Source: Mactromeris polynyma (taxonomy: Eukaryota > Mollusca > Bivalvia > Venerida > Mactridae). From it: DNA of 64,000 bases. Where the stretch lies: NCBI GenBank assembly GCA_032209605.1, contig JASFXZ010000001.1, forward strand, positions 15,022,256 through 15,086,255. The letters are read 5' to 3'. The translations under genes were made by a program, and so were the position numbers. The notes beneath the pieces were generated by a model that was not told the origin of the DNA, made no database searches, and worked only from the letters and a program-made list of their open reading frames with translations. Below, piece after piece: positions 12,748-25,700 of this stretch; within the stretch, counting starts at the first letter, position 1, and every line of letters starts with the position of its first letter.

Positions 12748-12889
12748 AGCTATTCAAAGCTATCGTACCGGGCTGTACTGATGTCAACTACGACATGGAG
12801 TAGACATATTGAAATATATTACGAATTTCATACATACTAGTTTTCGTTGCTATGACAACTTAAATATAAAATAAATAAACGGGACTTAC

Positions 12890-12947
12890 CAGAATATTCA
12901 AGTAATATTAAAAATATCCAAATCACATATTTAACACTCGTTCCCAT
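12890..12947 (-). CDS. First coding exon: signal peptide of an unidentified secreted protein
   Basis: Reading the minus strand, an ATG at 12947 opens 19 codons and one extra base before a consensus donor G|GTAAGT. The peptide begins MGTSVKY, then a hydrophobic run VIWIFLILLEYS, as in a secretory signal. The exon ends in phase 1, as does the signal exon of the secreted genes at 47976-64000, but the peptide is different. A TATA-like GATATAG lies about 75 nt upstream. Downstream exons should lie below 12880; a 141-codon open stretch at 11269-11694 was considered but has no recognisable domain and overlaps a SINE. The product is unknown and the gene may be broken. Confidence 0.45.
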
Positions 12948-13499
12948 GTTTTGTTATTACACACACCCAAGAAGCTGACGACAATATTCCCACTATATCA
13001 GTATTTTGCCAAATAATTTAAACAACGGCTATGATTCCTCGTAAATTTCTGAATTTAAACCAGAATAATGCTTCAGTCGTTTTATACCAACAGCTTTCGA
13101 GAAAAACACTACAAAAAGAGGTGAATTAACCTCGCGTATACCATGTGGCTTAGTAGCTTGTAGTTAAATGAAAAGTTAGAACGTTCACTAGCGATGTTTA
13201 CATTAGCCGTACCGAACCGTGTGTTTATCGTTCTCCGCATGATTGGGTTTCGACTCAGCGACGAAAAAAAGCGTAGGATGACGAATATTACCGAAGCGTA
13301 CTTCACGTTTTATGAATTATTCAAACGAATATCCATCATTTATTATGACGTTATGTATCCTGTTTGCTATCAGATAAACAATTATTTTTAAAATTAAAAA
13401 AATGCTCCAATTAAACTACTACTTACTTCTATAATTATGCACACTTTCGTGCAGTATATGACATCATTAATTAGTTAAAGTAAACAACCCAAACATTAA

Positions 13500-13646
13500 G
13501 AGAATCTCACTAGTAAGACCACATTGTATGTACCAGTTATCAATTATTATTTCGCAAGCAAATAATTCAGTAATCAAAACACCTCATTAAGTAGACCGAC
13601 TTTCATTGGAACCACAAGCGGTCTTATAATTGAGGTGTCACTGTAA
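13500..13646. repeat. MITE family 1, diverged copy
   Basis: CTCACTAGTAAGACCACATT at the left; AGCGGTCTTATAATTGAGGT and CACTGTA at the right. The end is altered (GGTGTCACTGTA instead of GGTTTTACTGTA). Confidence 0.55.
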
Positions 13647-13853
13647 ATGATACATTGTGATGAAACACTGTAGTAGTGATCAATAAAACGTTAGATCAGC
13701 ATATAATCAATACAGGGCGTGGTCAAGTCTGCATTCCGATGATCGTAGCTACTTTCTAGTAAGAAATTTAATAGTAATCTACAGTAGAAACTCACGCACA
13801 ACTTCGATATTATGACTACATTATTTAATTATGTTGAGATTTCAACCGGTTAC

Positions 13854-14272
13854 AGTCAAACTCCACTTAAAGACTACATTGAAATAAAGACCACCTCATC
13901 AACATGACAGTATTTTCAATGACAAGTTTTTAAGTTTTCCGCCATATCTGAACTCCATAATCAGACCAACATCATCTAAGATAACGATCATGAATATGTT
14001 TAATGAAAAATAGAACCAAGAACAACCTGAATATTCATTTATCTTATTCAGACCCCCACCCCCCCCCCCCTCAATCATAATTCATTAGTACATTCAAACC
14101 TCAATTAAAATCAACCTCATTTTAAGACCACCTCAAAATTAAGAACACAATGTTCAAGTCAAAATTCACTGTTTTGCTCTTAACTGAACCCCGATATTTA
14201 GACCAACTCAATAAGAAGACCAGTTTCAAGGATCCAAACTGTGGTCTTACTATTGGGGTTAAACTAGACAGT
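13854..14272. repeat. MITE family 1, long or double copy
   Basis: CAGTCAAACTCCACTTAAAG opens it, and a second start-like TCATTTTAAGACCACCTCAA occurs near 14115. ACCAGTTTCAAGGATCCAAA and TGTGGTCTTACTATTGGGGT close it. It includes a run of C residues at 14047-14070. Probably two overlapping insertions. Confidence 0.5.
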
Positions 14273-14303
14273 GCAACCTTTCCAAAGCAACAATCTTTTG
14301 AGC

Positions 14304-14490
14304 AACAACCTCTCTCCCCTTACATAGTAAGGAATTAGTACAAACCTAACTTCTCTAAGTCAACAACCTCTCTCCCCCTACATAGTAAGGAATTAGTACA
14401 AACCTAACTTGTCTAAGTCAACAACCTTTCCCCCCACATAGCAAGGAATTAGTACAAACCTATCTTCTCTAAGTCAACAACCTCTCAACA
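14304..14490. repeat. 58-bp tandem repeat, about 3.2 units
   Basis: AACAACCTCTCTCCCC recurs at 14304, 14362, 14420 and 14476, with CATAGTAAGGAATTAGTACA in each full unit. No coding context. Confidence 0.8.
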
Positions 14491-15189
14491 GGAGTCATTA
14501 TTTTAACTCTGAAGACATTGTTGCTCGGGAGATGTATTTGATGGAGCTACTATTAGTATCGCATCTCAAAACAATGTGGTTGTGGAATATTGTTCCATTC
14601 CATTGACAATGCTGTGACGTAGGGTAGCTCTGTGACGTCTTCCTGTTAGTCCTGCTAACATGTCATGCAAGTTTCAACTGAAGCCAACTATGTTGATAAG
14701 GCCCCAGACAATCTATATGTACACCAGACAGCTGGATAAACTAGGTTGCATGGTAGCGCCATGATGGACTCCTGTTGTGATGAATATCCCCAGGAAGTTC
14801 AGACATAATAGCGCATGAAAACGCACTACTACATGTCGCTTTAAGAGAGGTTTATACAAGTATTGCGTTACTAATGTATTGCGAGATATGTAGACAAGGC
14901 TGCAAGATTCAAGCATATAACATTAGATTTCTACACTTTATGAATGGAGATACCTAATACAAGACGGTCGTTGTCTTTCCATCTACTTCCTAGCATAAGG
15001 TGACTTTTAGTTTAATCTAAACCATAAAATTGCACCTCGATTCTTCAGGCACATTATTAATTATTTTCTTCAAAGGGAAATAATTAAACCAATCATATGG
15101 TTCAGACTTCTAGCAGTAACCTCCCCTGAGAGCTTTCGTACCACAATATGCACACCTCAAAGAAATCTCAGAAGAGCTTGGAACCACGA
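14491..15189. other. Gene-free segment
   Basis: No gene or clear repeat seen. Confidence 0.4.
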
Positions 15190-15790
15190 ACATCACTTTG
15201 ACTTGTTATCATATAGGGGATATTAATGGACAAAAGAGAATAAGCAGTTTTGAGACTGACAACAGACACTCTGATCTTGACCTAGTCATATACTACCCAT
15301 GCATACTGTACTTTATAAGTTTGATGATCACAAGTCAAGACTGTTCTCCCATTATTGGGCGGAACGGTTTTCATACTGTGACATTAGGCGTCATCTGCTG
15401 TCAAAGATCAATGTACCAACTAATTGTTTGAGAACACTGGGTCAAAGTATTCTCCAATTATTGTGCAGAACCAAATTTTGAACTGACAGCGTTACCTTTG
15501 ACTTCAAAATTGATAGATGCATCTACTGCCCACGACTCTACTTATCATTAGAGTATCATATGTGATTGCGTTGTTCTATTATTGAGCAGAGAGAATATTG
15601 GTACCAATAGTCAGTGACTTCGAAATCTATAGTCATCAACTGGAAAGTAACAGCTTTCCCACTATTGTTAATATCATTTTTGGACGGTACCGCTCAGGTG
15701 CCGTCTATAGTAGTGGCAATTTGAGAGGCAATACAACAATTGGTTCCCGTTTTCAAAACACGAAAAGGACTGAAAGCCGGTAACATGTCA
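15190..15790. repeat. Dispersed repeat with internal near-repeats
   Basis: Phrases such as TTAGGCGTCATCTGCTGTCA, AAGTATTCTCCAATTATTGT and GTTACCTTTGACTTCAAAAT recur in diverged form within the block and again at 17600-17830. They resemble a dispersed repeat I associate with invertebrate genomes (family name not recalled). Short frames through it are not convincing genes. Confidence 0.45.
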
Positions 15791-16123
15791 AAAACGTCCA
15801 CATCGGCCTAATTACTACGCAAACAAAATAGTTCCAAAGTTCACCGAACGAAATATCATAAACGTTTCAATAAAGTGAAATGTTGAAAAGGTGACCTGCT
15901 CAAGTGGTTTGTGAACTAATTAGCTGTTTCTGTGGAGTTCAGATGGGGTTTAAAGCAATGTATTAATACACACGAGTTTGTTTGGTGTCGGCCCGGTGCT
16001 TTTTCGCCCTCTTTATTCTATAGTAAAACTACAAGATTTGCACTGGAATTGTGAACTCCACAATATGGCCCCAGCTATTTGCAATATCTAGTCTTCAAAT
16101 ACAACACTAGCACAGTAAATCCC

Positions 16124-16395
16124 AATCTCATTGAAATCAGCCCTAACTTCAGCTCCATTATTTTCCGCTGTTAGGATCTGACTACACTACACGTAAGAGG
16201 TCACGTTCATATAACCTGAGAAAGACGACAAATACGGTTTTGTAAGGAGAAATTTCATTGGACCACAAACGAGCACCTGGTTACGCATATCTATTTTTAG
16301 AGAGGTTATATGAACGTGACCTCTAACGAAGTGTAGTCAGATCCTAACAGCGGAAAATAATGGAGCTGAAGTTAGGGGCTAATTTCAATGAGATT
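16124..16395. repeat. Foldback element with ~94-bp inverted arms
   Basis: The left arm 16124-16217 and right arm 16303-16395 are near-perfect reverse complements (for example CGCTGTTAGGATCTGACTAC against GTAGTCAGATCCTAACAGCG). They are separated by about 85 bp. A MITE or foldback transposon is the likely origin; I saw no clear target duplication. Confidence 0.8.
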
Positions 16396-16778
16396 GACAT
16401 GTAACCATGACCAAAATAAAGTATTTGGTATTGTATTGTTTATACTGTTATTTAACGTCCTTCCTGCCGCTTCCGGTTATAAGTATTTCCAAAAACGAAC
16501 CACCTCATAAACAACACCGATTAACTAAAGAATGTTGCCGTGTAGGAGTTGCAGTTGTGTCCATGGGCGCAGCCATATTGAAATTGACGAAAATACGTAA
16601 TCGGAACGTCTTGGTGATCTACGCTCAAATAGAATTTACGGAGCTCGTAAATTCAATGTATACAGTATCTGTCAAAATTTTCAATACACAAGAGCCGACA
16701 CCGTTTACAGTTTTGGATTTATCGTAGATATGGTCTCGTTGCGCACGACTACGAAAATTATCGGTGTCATCTTTCTAC

Positions 16779-17100
16779 GTACACCAGAGGCGGATCTACC
16801 AGGGGGGGGGGGGGCACGTAGGACCCGTGCCCCCACCCCCAGCAAGTAATGATTTTTGGGCACATCTTTATTGATTTAACTGTACAAATAAGTTGTTTTT
16901 TCACAATTTGAAGTTTATATAATTGAGCAAATAAACAATTGAACCTGATTCTCGTGTTCCGTTATTTATGGTATGCCAATTTCAAAGTATAATATAGTAT
17001 ACATTATATGATTAAAATAATGCATTCAAAAAGTTGTATATGTTTATAATTAGTTGTGCCCCCCCCCCCCATTTAGAAAGTCCTGGATCCGCCACTGTAC
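16779..17100. repeat. TIR element with GGCGGATC ends and G/C homopolymers
   Basis: The left end GTACACCAGAGGCGGATCTA and right end GATCCGCCACTGTAC are imperfect inverted copies. Long G (16802-16813) and C (17057 onward) runs sit symmetrically inside. GTAC appears at both outer edges and may be the target duplication. It resembles non-autonomous cut-and-paste elements; superfamily not assigned. Confidence 0.6.
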
Positions 17101-17599
17101 ATCTCACTCTCAGTGCTTGGAAAATTAATTGGAAAATACCCCCACTACAACAAGATAACTCATAACCTATGGCAAGCTAGTGATATCATAACTGCATGCC
17201 TGGGCATACTGATTTTACTCTCAAGTCCGTGCTGATATAATTTTATGTCATTTTATAATTAAATATCCACAAACGTTACATAAAGGGGGATATCTTTGTA
17301 TTTATTTTATTTAAAATCGTGACAAACATTTCACTTGTTTTACAATTTAAATTATTTTAAGGTTCTACCATTATTACTGACCATTTTTCTTTATTTCGCT
17401 TTGAAAATCTAGCATTTCTAGAACAAATCGGACTGAAGATCTTTTGGAAAAAATGTTTACTATTTTTCAACAATTTTTTATTCTTTTTCGCAATTCTGTC
17501 TTATGTTTTAGTTTTGTTTCATATTCCATGCAAACCGTCTTACCTATTTACACATACTTTGATATTATAAAACTGTTTAGTTACATAACTTGTATGCAC

Positions 17600-17830
17600 C
17601 TCGTTGCCAGCTTGGCTACAGAGACGAGTGGTACCGTCCCACAGCACTTTTGTGCTTTGACTGTACTAGCTAACAGTGTGACTTTGGTCTTTGAGCCAGT
17701 GACCTTAAAATTAATGGAGTCACCGCCATGGCCAGTTTGCCTACTAAGTTTGATCGTAGGTCAAAATCAGTGCTCTCCAGTTTTTGGGTAAGAACGGTTT
17801 TTATACCAAGTTTATGTACATACATGTACA
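17600..17830. repeat. Dispersed repeat related to 15190-15790
   Basis: TTTGAGCCAGTGACCTTAAA, GTTTGATCGTAGGTCAAAAT and GTGCTCTCCAGTTTTTGGGT match the same repeat wording. The 115-codon plus-strand frame that crosses it is therefore not credited as a gene. Confidence 0.45.
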
Positions 17831-19709
17831 GGTAAGAAATAATTATGTAGCAATTTCCAATTTTTTTGCTTGCATGAGCTTGCAATCACTCAAATGTAAC
17901 TAGGAATATGAAAACGAGTGACTTCTGTGGAATTTGTAGTATTTCAGTTAGATCAAGTGCAAACAATAGGCTTAAGTGCCAAGCGTCTCAACTTTTATAT
18001 TTATTTTATGCGATATATCGATGGCACTCTTCTAAAAACCTGTAACTGTATTTTGGCACAAACTCGTTTTTTGTAGATATGGACAGAATTCACCTTCATG
18101 CTTCTTTAAAGACATCTAATCTAATTACCAATGCGACCACTGAGAAATCCTCAAATGACAAAATACCTAATTCCGAGAGGACTAGATCACTATGTGCTAA
18201 AAATTGCCGATTCGGGACGTTCACGTGGCAATGTTGGACTTGTCATCAGTTCCAAGGTCAGGATATTAATTTTTCAGCCGTTTTACATTTTAACCAGAAT
18301 TTTATATCGACGATGCACAAACATACATGTACTACCAAACCATAGGAAGTTACATGAACATAGAAAATATCGACCTATAGATTCTGCAAACTGTTTCCAA
18401 TAGAACATTAAGCGTTATCAGATATATCTACCGTTTGTATAATATGACTTATTTGTATATCCACATAAAAATATAACAAAAACATGTAAAGAACGAAGCA
18501 CTTTTACTACTGACCACTATAAAGATATCCACATGCGAGTGTTTGATAAAAAAATCTACGAAGAAATCAATGGATGCTGAACTGTCTTTAACAAAGATCT
18601 GAAATGTCTGGCAGCATTATAATTTTGAGATTTTTCCCTGAATACAGATGCCGTCACAAAATTATTTGTTTAAAAAAGTGGAAAAAATAATAAATATGTG
18701 TACGGGACATAATATATATATATATAATGTAAATGAAAATGGTAGACCCGGACATGCCAATGACAAATATGGGCGTTACCATGGTAATGGAACATTCATA
18801 ATGATGAAAATCACAAACATTATTTTAAGCAAGCCATTCCACCAAAGTTTTCATACAGCACATTAAAACGATATATTTTCCTCAAACGATGTCGTTGTTA
18901 TTTCAAAATTTTTACTCCAATTAATATTGTTTTAAAACATTTGAATTGCTATGTTTTGCAAATTATGAAGAATAAAAAAGCTCACAGGACACAACAATGT
19001 ACCAACTAGGATGGCAAGAAAGCAAAATCTTAGTCGCAGTCAAATCTTATGGATCAGAATTTCAACTACCCTTGGCAAAAACAAGAGTGAATTAAGCAAG
19101 TTAAATAATGTAAAAGATATGATGCATTCTACAAAATTTAAACAGATTTGATTCAAGTTATTATTGTAAGTTTGTTAGATTTAAAGAGCATAATGTGGGT
19201 TTAGGGCAAAACAGTAGTAACTACTTCTTCACAAAGAGTTACGACAGTAAGGCACTAAACCCTAAAGACTGAAAAGCCAGGGAGGAAATCATCCAGATAA
19301 AAGAATACATATAAATAACACAGATACTTTCATATCATTTCTTTCATTCAATGGCTGACAGAGCACATACAAAAAATCAAGATCTTCCCTTCTGTCCGCA
19401 TCAGTTGTTTGGACACCACCCATCTGACAGTGCATGTTCAAATGTTTCACAGTGACAATATGACAATATTCCTCAACAGTTGAATAAATTTCAAACATCT
19501 GCAGCAATGTTTTTTTTCCACACATTTCCTTCTATATACATTCAGTTTTTTCCAGTATGTTACAAAATGTCCGCAGTCATCTCTTCTCACAAGTAATAAA
19601 GTCAGCATTCATTTATCTGGATAATTGTTCTACTAGCTTATGAACTACTCAATTAAGATGATAATATTGACAGACTTTTAGGCTGTTGCTCTATTGTTGC
19701 TTTTGCTCA
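17831..19709 (-). other. 3' flank and probable 3' UTR of the FKBP12 gene
   Basis: Directly downstream of the FKBP12 stop codon in transcription direction. No canonical AATAAA was found close to the stop, so the transcript end is undefined. A 35-bp phrase starting near 17948 (TAGATCAAGTGCAAACAATA) recurs near 21834, marking another dispersed repeat. A TATATA run lies at 18713-18726. Confidence 0.35.
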
Positions 19710-22700
19710 TTATTTAATGGCGATAAGTTCTACATCGAAGATCAGTGTAGCCTTTGGCGGGATAGTACCAAATGTTAAGGTAAACAAAATACAAACTAAT
19801 AAAACTCTTAAACTAAACATTCTGCGATGCCAACAACTTTGTTTTTAACATTGCACCGAGTGGTTCATTTGAAAATAAAATTCCCAATCGATAACATGGT
19901 TTTAACGTTTATTGCAAGAAATACGGCAATGTCATGAAATCAGGTTTTCTACATGGCTATGGAATACCAAATTTATATCCAATGATATGGTTGCAAACAT
20001 GTATAACAAGAGGGCAATAAAGGCCCTGAATGGCTCACCAGAGCGTCCGAAATGTTTGGCACTATTGTCCTTCGTCATAGGGTGCAAAATTTTGTTAAAG
20101 TAAAGATTCTCACAAAGATAGCATAAAATTTGATTTCCAGCATGTCAAGAATAGCACATGCATGAGAATGCAAAATTTCAAAATCGGCTGAAAATTCGGC
20201 AAGGGGTCCAGGGGGCCGCTGAAGCTCCTGGGTTTTAAGCATCTAAGATGGCTTAAATTGTCTAAAAACGGCCCTAGATCCCGTATAATTCTCATGCCCC
20301 GTATCACTATAGTTATAATGTACAACTATCGGGAGAGTGACCCGCACCCTGGCAGCCATGTTTTCAGGCAATACAAAATGAAATCAGACACCCAATTAGA
20401 AAAACTTGACATTAGTTCCATGAAAATTGTCTCTGTTCTTCATAAAAGCAATAAAACCTATTTGTTTATTTAACATCGATTGTGAAACAAGTTCTTACAA
20501 CTTATACTAGTCACTCTTGATGAATGGTTCCTGGCTACCAACCAATACTTGCACTAAATTTAGGGATTGTGAAGTATGAGATCAAATCCCGCTCATAGGG
20601 GGGCCAGAACCCACAACCTTTGGATCAATAGTCAGACGCTCTACCCCTTGACCACTGTGCAACCTAACAGCAATATTAAACCCTGCTGCAAAACTCTAGA
20701 GCAGTCACCATGAACTGACTAAATATCCCCCTATGAACCTTTTGTGGACCATGAATGTACCATATAGCATACTCCTAAAGTTGACCATTTGACACAACTC
20801 TGTTAACACATGTGACATCATGGTAGCAAGTCTGCCAGGTTTGAACAAAATCCATTTAAAGAATGTGTCTACAGACAGAGGGATGGACGGTCAGACAAGC
20901 TTTACGACCCTTATAACTTGTGTGTGAGGGGTAAAATAAAATCCCATCCTAATTCTCTGCATTTACCAAATATGGTGACAATATGTCAACCTGAAAGGAA
21001 GTTATTAGCCAAACGTTTTTCTATTGTTAGAAAAATCGACCTTGCTGCCGCAAATTTCATCCTAAACAAGGTCTCAATATAAGCTTGCTAGACACTGTAT
21101 GAAGACAGTAAGTCAATATAAACTGAAAAGACTCTTTTTTAAGTATAATTATACAAAGGATATACTGGTGGGTGACCTCGCTCGCCATAACCATAGTCTG
21201 GTGAGATGGTCAGCTTAGCTTGTTCACCGACCTTCATCTGAAAGTATAAGAACACGGAATTGATGATCCAGTTTACAGCGACCAGCAATATCTAAACCAC
21301 AATGGAACTTTGTTTTATTTCTATGCAGTCATTTGATTTACATGGTATACCAGGGGTTGCATCAAAACGAATATTACATTACTGATTCAAACAAGTTCAT
21401 CTGAATTTTGAGATATTTATGAAAATAAAGAAATTTCGTTTCTTTACTAAGCTGTTGTTTCAAAATTTATGCGATATTTTTTTCTGTTGTCCTCCACTCT
21501 CTGTATAGTGTGCATTTTTAAGTCATAATGGTTGCCAATATAAACAGAATGGCTGTGATCAGGGGCTGGCTCAACAACCCCATTAACATCCCAGCTTAAT
21601 ATAACAGTGAATATGTTGCATCACATGTGGAATAAACACCATTTATGACATACCATACAGTGTAGAGTGGTAATAATACCCATGTATTATTTTCAATATT
21701 TCACTAGTGAAATAACAACTCATGTGCGTGCGACGTCACAACAAAACAAACATGACATGGACGCGCTCAAATGATGTTGACATTGTTGGATGCAGTTAGA
21801 CATTTTATTTCATAGAAAATCATTGCCTTTATTAGATCAAGTGCAAACAGTAGGCTTAAGTGCCTATCGGAATTAGGTATTTGTTGTTAATTTGAATATG
21901 ATATTTGATATTATCATTTGAATTTGTATCTTGTGGCTGAAAATTAAAAAGAAAAATGTCGGAACTACTTTTTGATGCACCGAAATACACACGTCATACT
22001 TTGCTTGCATATAAGGGGTTTATGTAATGTTTTGGCAAAAATCGGCCGATTCTGCCATTATGTCATAAATAGATAAATAAATACCTCGTCTTTATCGTTT
22101 CTAGAAGACTCTTTTAATAAATTCAATAAATAATGACAATGATACTTTATTCAACATCTTTTAAATTTTAACATTTTAATTCTGTATACAAATATAGGTA
22201 CACCGTCATTACATCTGACTTGTTATATAAATAGACTTGGCCACCTACGACATCCCTAATGCATACACAGAAGTAAGACCGCACTATAGTGGTTCTTCTC
22301 CTTTTTTTTTAATCCACTAGTGCTTTTACATATAAGCTTAACTTTTAACTGAATTTCTCAATGAATAATTCGGAGCATGGAGTGAAATTTGTAGTATAAT
22401 AATGTCATGCAGGTAAATGGAACATACCTGAATCACACCTTCGTCCCAACCTGAAACAAGAATACATATTTCAATAATGAATACTTTCAAGATAGACAAA
22501 TCAAGTACAAAGTCCATCTGTCTGAATATCCACCCGCCATGTACACGTCTTGTTCCATTCACAGCAAATATAAATGAAACAACAATTTTTTACATTCAAA
22601 GAATTTAGAGCATTCTGGTCTTTTCATTGTTTGCATTTTTTTTCAATACCCACCATCATAAATTGGCATATATGGGATTAAAATTAGTGTCCGTAGACAT

Positions 22701-25700
22701 TAAGCAAGCCAAAAAACCATTTATGATTAGAAATGAAGCCTGATATGAGAAACTGAGAATACCAGACAACAGAATTTGAATCTCACACTAATCTGTCAGT
22801 CCTGTGCCCACGTATTTCACTGCAAGACTACCTTGCATTTGAAGTTAAAAAGTCCAGTGAATTAGTTGATTTTTGAAACATAAACAATCAAAAGTACAAA
22901 CAATACAATAAAAACATAACATGTTTCATAGCAACATAATGAAGTGCATTATGTTGAAAAAATAGCATCACACCCCATAGTTTCTCACTAACTGACATTT
23001 TATATTTTGGTACTGGTCACTCTCACTGCTTTATTAGGACCACCTAATTTACAGAAAGACTACTTGATTTTGAAATTCACTTGCCCTAAGGACCACAAGG
23101 TTGGAAATGTTAGTGGCATACTCTGGCATACTCAGGCACTAGCCCGAACCAAAGTTACTTTTTAACAGAGAAATATCAATATTTGTATCATTTTATCTAA
23201 ACGGCACATTATTACATTAGTTTTAAAACATGCTTGCACAAGCGTATGCATTTCTCATTATGATAACCAGTTTGTCATGTTCTGACTTTTTCAACGTTAC
23301 AAGTACTTTATCAGCCTTACTCTTGAGCACTGGCTTGTGTTCAGTAATTTCCTGCTTAATTATCTTAATAGCTAATTTCAAGTGCCTTAATTCCTTCAAC
23401 TCTGATTTAGTGCCCTCAAAAAAAGCATTAGCATTGAATGGTGTTTATTGTTGACAAACTTTGCAAGTCAAAATACCTTGCCAGTAGTAAAACCTGGTAA
23501 AAACCAGCAAAAACTGTGCCAAACTTATGGTCACAAAAAAGAGACACAAATCATTTTAAGAAATAATAAACATTCACTACATATAACAAATCTTATAATA
23601 CTGCAAAGCAAAATCCAGTAATTTCATTGGTTAAAGGCTCGCGTATAGGATTCTATATACACGGCGCTGACAGGGTATATGACGTTTTTCCCTTCATGCG
23701 CCTCGCAACAATTTTCGCTGACAGCTCGGCTCGAAAAAACTTTCATCTCTTGATATCCGCAAGTTACTAGAAATTGACAATTGATTTTCACACATGATTC
23801 AATAAATATTGAACAGAGTACATGTGTGCTAGTATTATTATTCAAAACGATAGATTTTTTAAGGTTTGAGCCAAATTCAGTTTGATAAAGTCCATGAGAT
23901 CAGACGCTTGAAAATAAAATTTAGAGTGCAAGCGCGCTTAACCATGTGTATTGAGGTACCTTACGGGGTAATGCAATTAATTTTCAGGCATTATAACGTG
24001 TGAGTGAAATAAAAGAAATTTGATCTACAACAAGTAATTCCCGATATATTTTTAAAGGAATACGTTTCAATAACTGATATTTTACAAAACTAAAATACTC
24101 TAAACAATTTTATGAACCAAAAATACACAGATCTAATTATTAGATATAGAGAGCTAGGCATCGAAACATTGCTTGTTTAACTAAATTCGTATGAAAACAT
24201 GGAATTGCAGTATTATAAATTCGTTATACAGGTTGTTGACAGGGTATATGGGGAATATAACCAGTCTGCGATTCATATAACCCTCGGCTAACGCCTCAGG
24301 TTATATGGCACACAAACTGGTTATATTCCCCCATATACCCTGTCAACAACCTGTATAACTAATATTATACACTGCCCTTAGTTTCTTCTAACATGAATAT
24401 TTTGAATTTCATTACTTTTTCATGCAGAATTTCAAATAAGCAAGTATGACTATGAAGTAAAATTCATCATCCCAACTCTGTGATGGATAGTAAAGAATTA
24501 ACAATTTGCACATCTCAGCATATACTTTGTAGACTGCCCATCTCCATCATGTATACATAATCATTATGCATTATCTTGGGATCAATATATAACGTTTTAG
24601 ACATAAAATAATTTATTTAGTATTTAGCCTTAAATTTCTTACTTAACACATTTATGCCAATTCAAGTTTTGTTTTTGCGACCCAATTGTTTCATTGCCAT
24701 TTTTTACCATGTTTTTTTCCGCCAATGGCAAAAACTTGCAACTCTGTTTACTATTGATTGATTTGCTGTAAAGTGCGTTAACCCAGCCTCAGTGCATGCT
24801 TCAGCTGTGCATATTTCAATGTGTCTAGTGACAGTTTTATACACTACCGATAGGTACAGACTTTCGATTAAATTATTCTTCCTGGTTTTTCTCTACATGA
24901 AAAAATGCTCAACCAGTCGGGCTAGTGACTAGAATTTTCAATTGACTGATCGAGTTATGTAGAAGACTGCTCCCCTAATTAATGCCACCCAAACCAAGAT
25001 GATACTGTAACGTAGACTAAATACGCTTATAAACTTGGTGAACTGAGCCAAATGACAAAGGTCACAAAGGAACATGCAAGTCACACAATACTGCAATCTG
25101 TGACACTGTGATATTTTAGGCTAGTGAGTACACATTTCAACACTTTCGGTTTAGTTCAAAGGTTAGACCAGCTAATCGTTACAGTACTTGTTCTAATACT
25201 TATAGATGCATATATGACTTAAAAATAAGTGACTTGTAGTGTTTTTTATCACCTTTATATTAAACACCTTTCTCAAAATGTTAAATCCCTGGTGATGTTT
25301 ATTAGGGAATTATTCCAAATTCACAAAGAACACACTTACTTTCATGCGTAAGATACATTATATAGATAGCAACCGCAGAAGAACTGATAAGCCCATTGGA
25401 ATTAACTAATTATAGAGTTATTTTCAGGGGGTAGAACTTTGTCTTTCATCAAAGATTTTGAAAGTTTCTTGTTTCTTAATCATGATAAAAGTTATATATT
25501 TGGATAGTTTATAAAACACACTTTCTAATGATATAAATTTTGTTAATATCCTTTGTATAGCGACCACAATGATAATTTTTTTTTCCAGAAATCATGGCAT
25601 TGTGTTATATCAATGGAAAGCAATTGACAGGAGAAAAACAAAAATGTATTTTTTTTTTTAATCGGACCACCCTATATAGAGTTATTGCCCTTTGAAATTA

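Larger units (their letters stand above)
19765..21163 (-). other. U12-type AT-AC intron (FKBP12 intron 5)
   Basis: The donor reads CCACCAGT|ATATCCTTTG, an exact match to the U12 5' splice site consensus ATATCCTT. The 3' end reads CCTTAACATTTGGTAC|TATCC. CCTTAAC (19780-19774) fits the U12 branch-site consensus TTCCTTAAC, with the branch A 10 nt before the end. No AG acceptor in this stretch restores the frame: the nearest, TTATTAG, leads straight to an in-frame stop after the phase-0 donor alternative. With the AT-AC boundaries the joined codons read [18 protein letters not shown], the expected FKBP12 text. This intron therefore needs the minor spliceosome. Confidence 0.9.

Noticed and set aside
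16480..16600. Minus-strand first exon starting MAAPMDTTATPTRQ
   Set aside because: The CpG-rich start context is attractive, but the frame stops after 19 codons and no donor site precedes the stop.
16407..16727. 106-codon plus-strand frame with hydrophobic start
   Set aside because: It begins just beyond a foldback element and shows no splice sites, domain or codon pattern that sets it apart from chance frames.
19289..19525. 78-codon minus-strand frame downstream of FKBP12
   Set aside because: It falls in the probable 3' UTR, and there is no evidence that it is translated.
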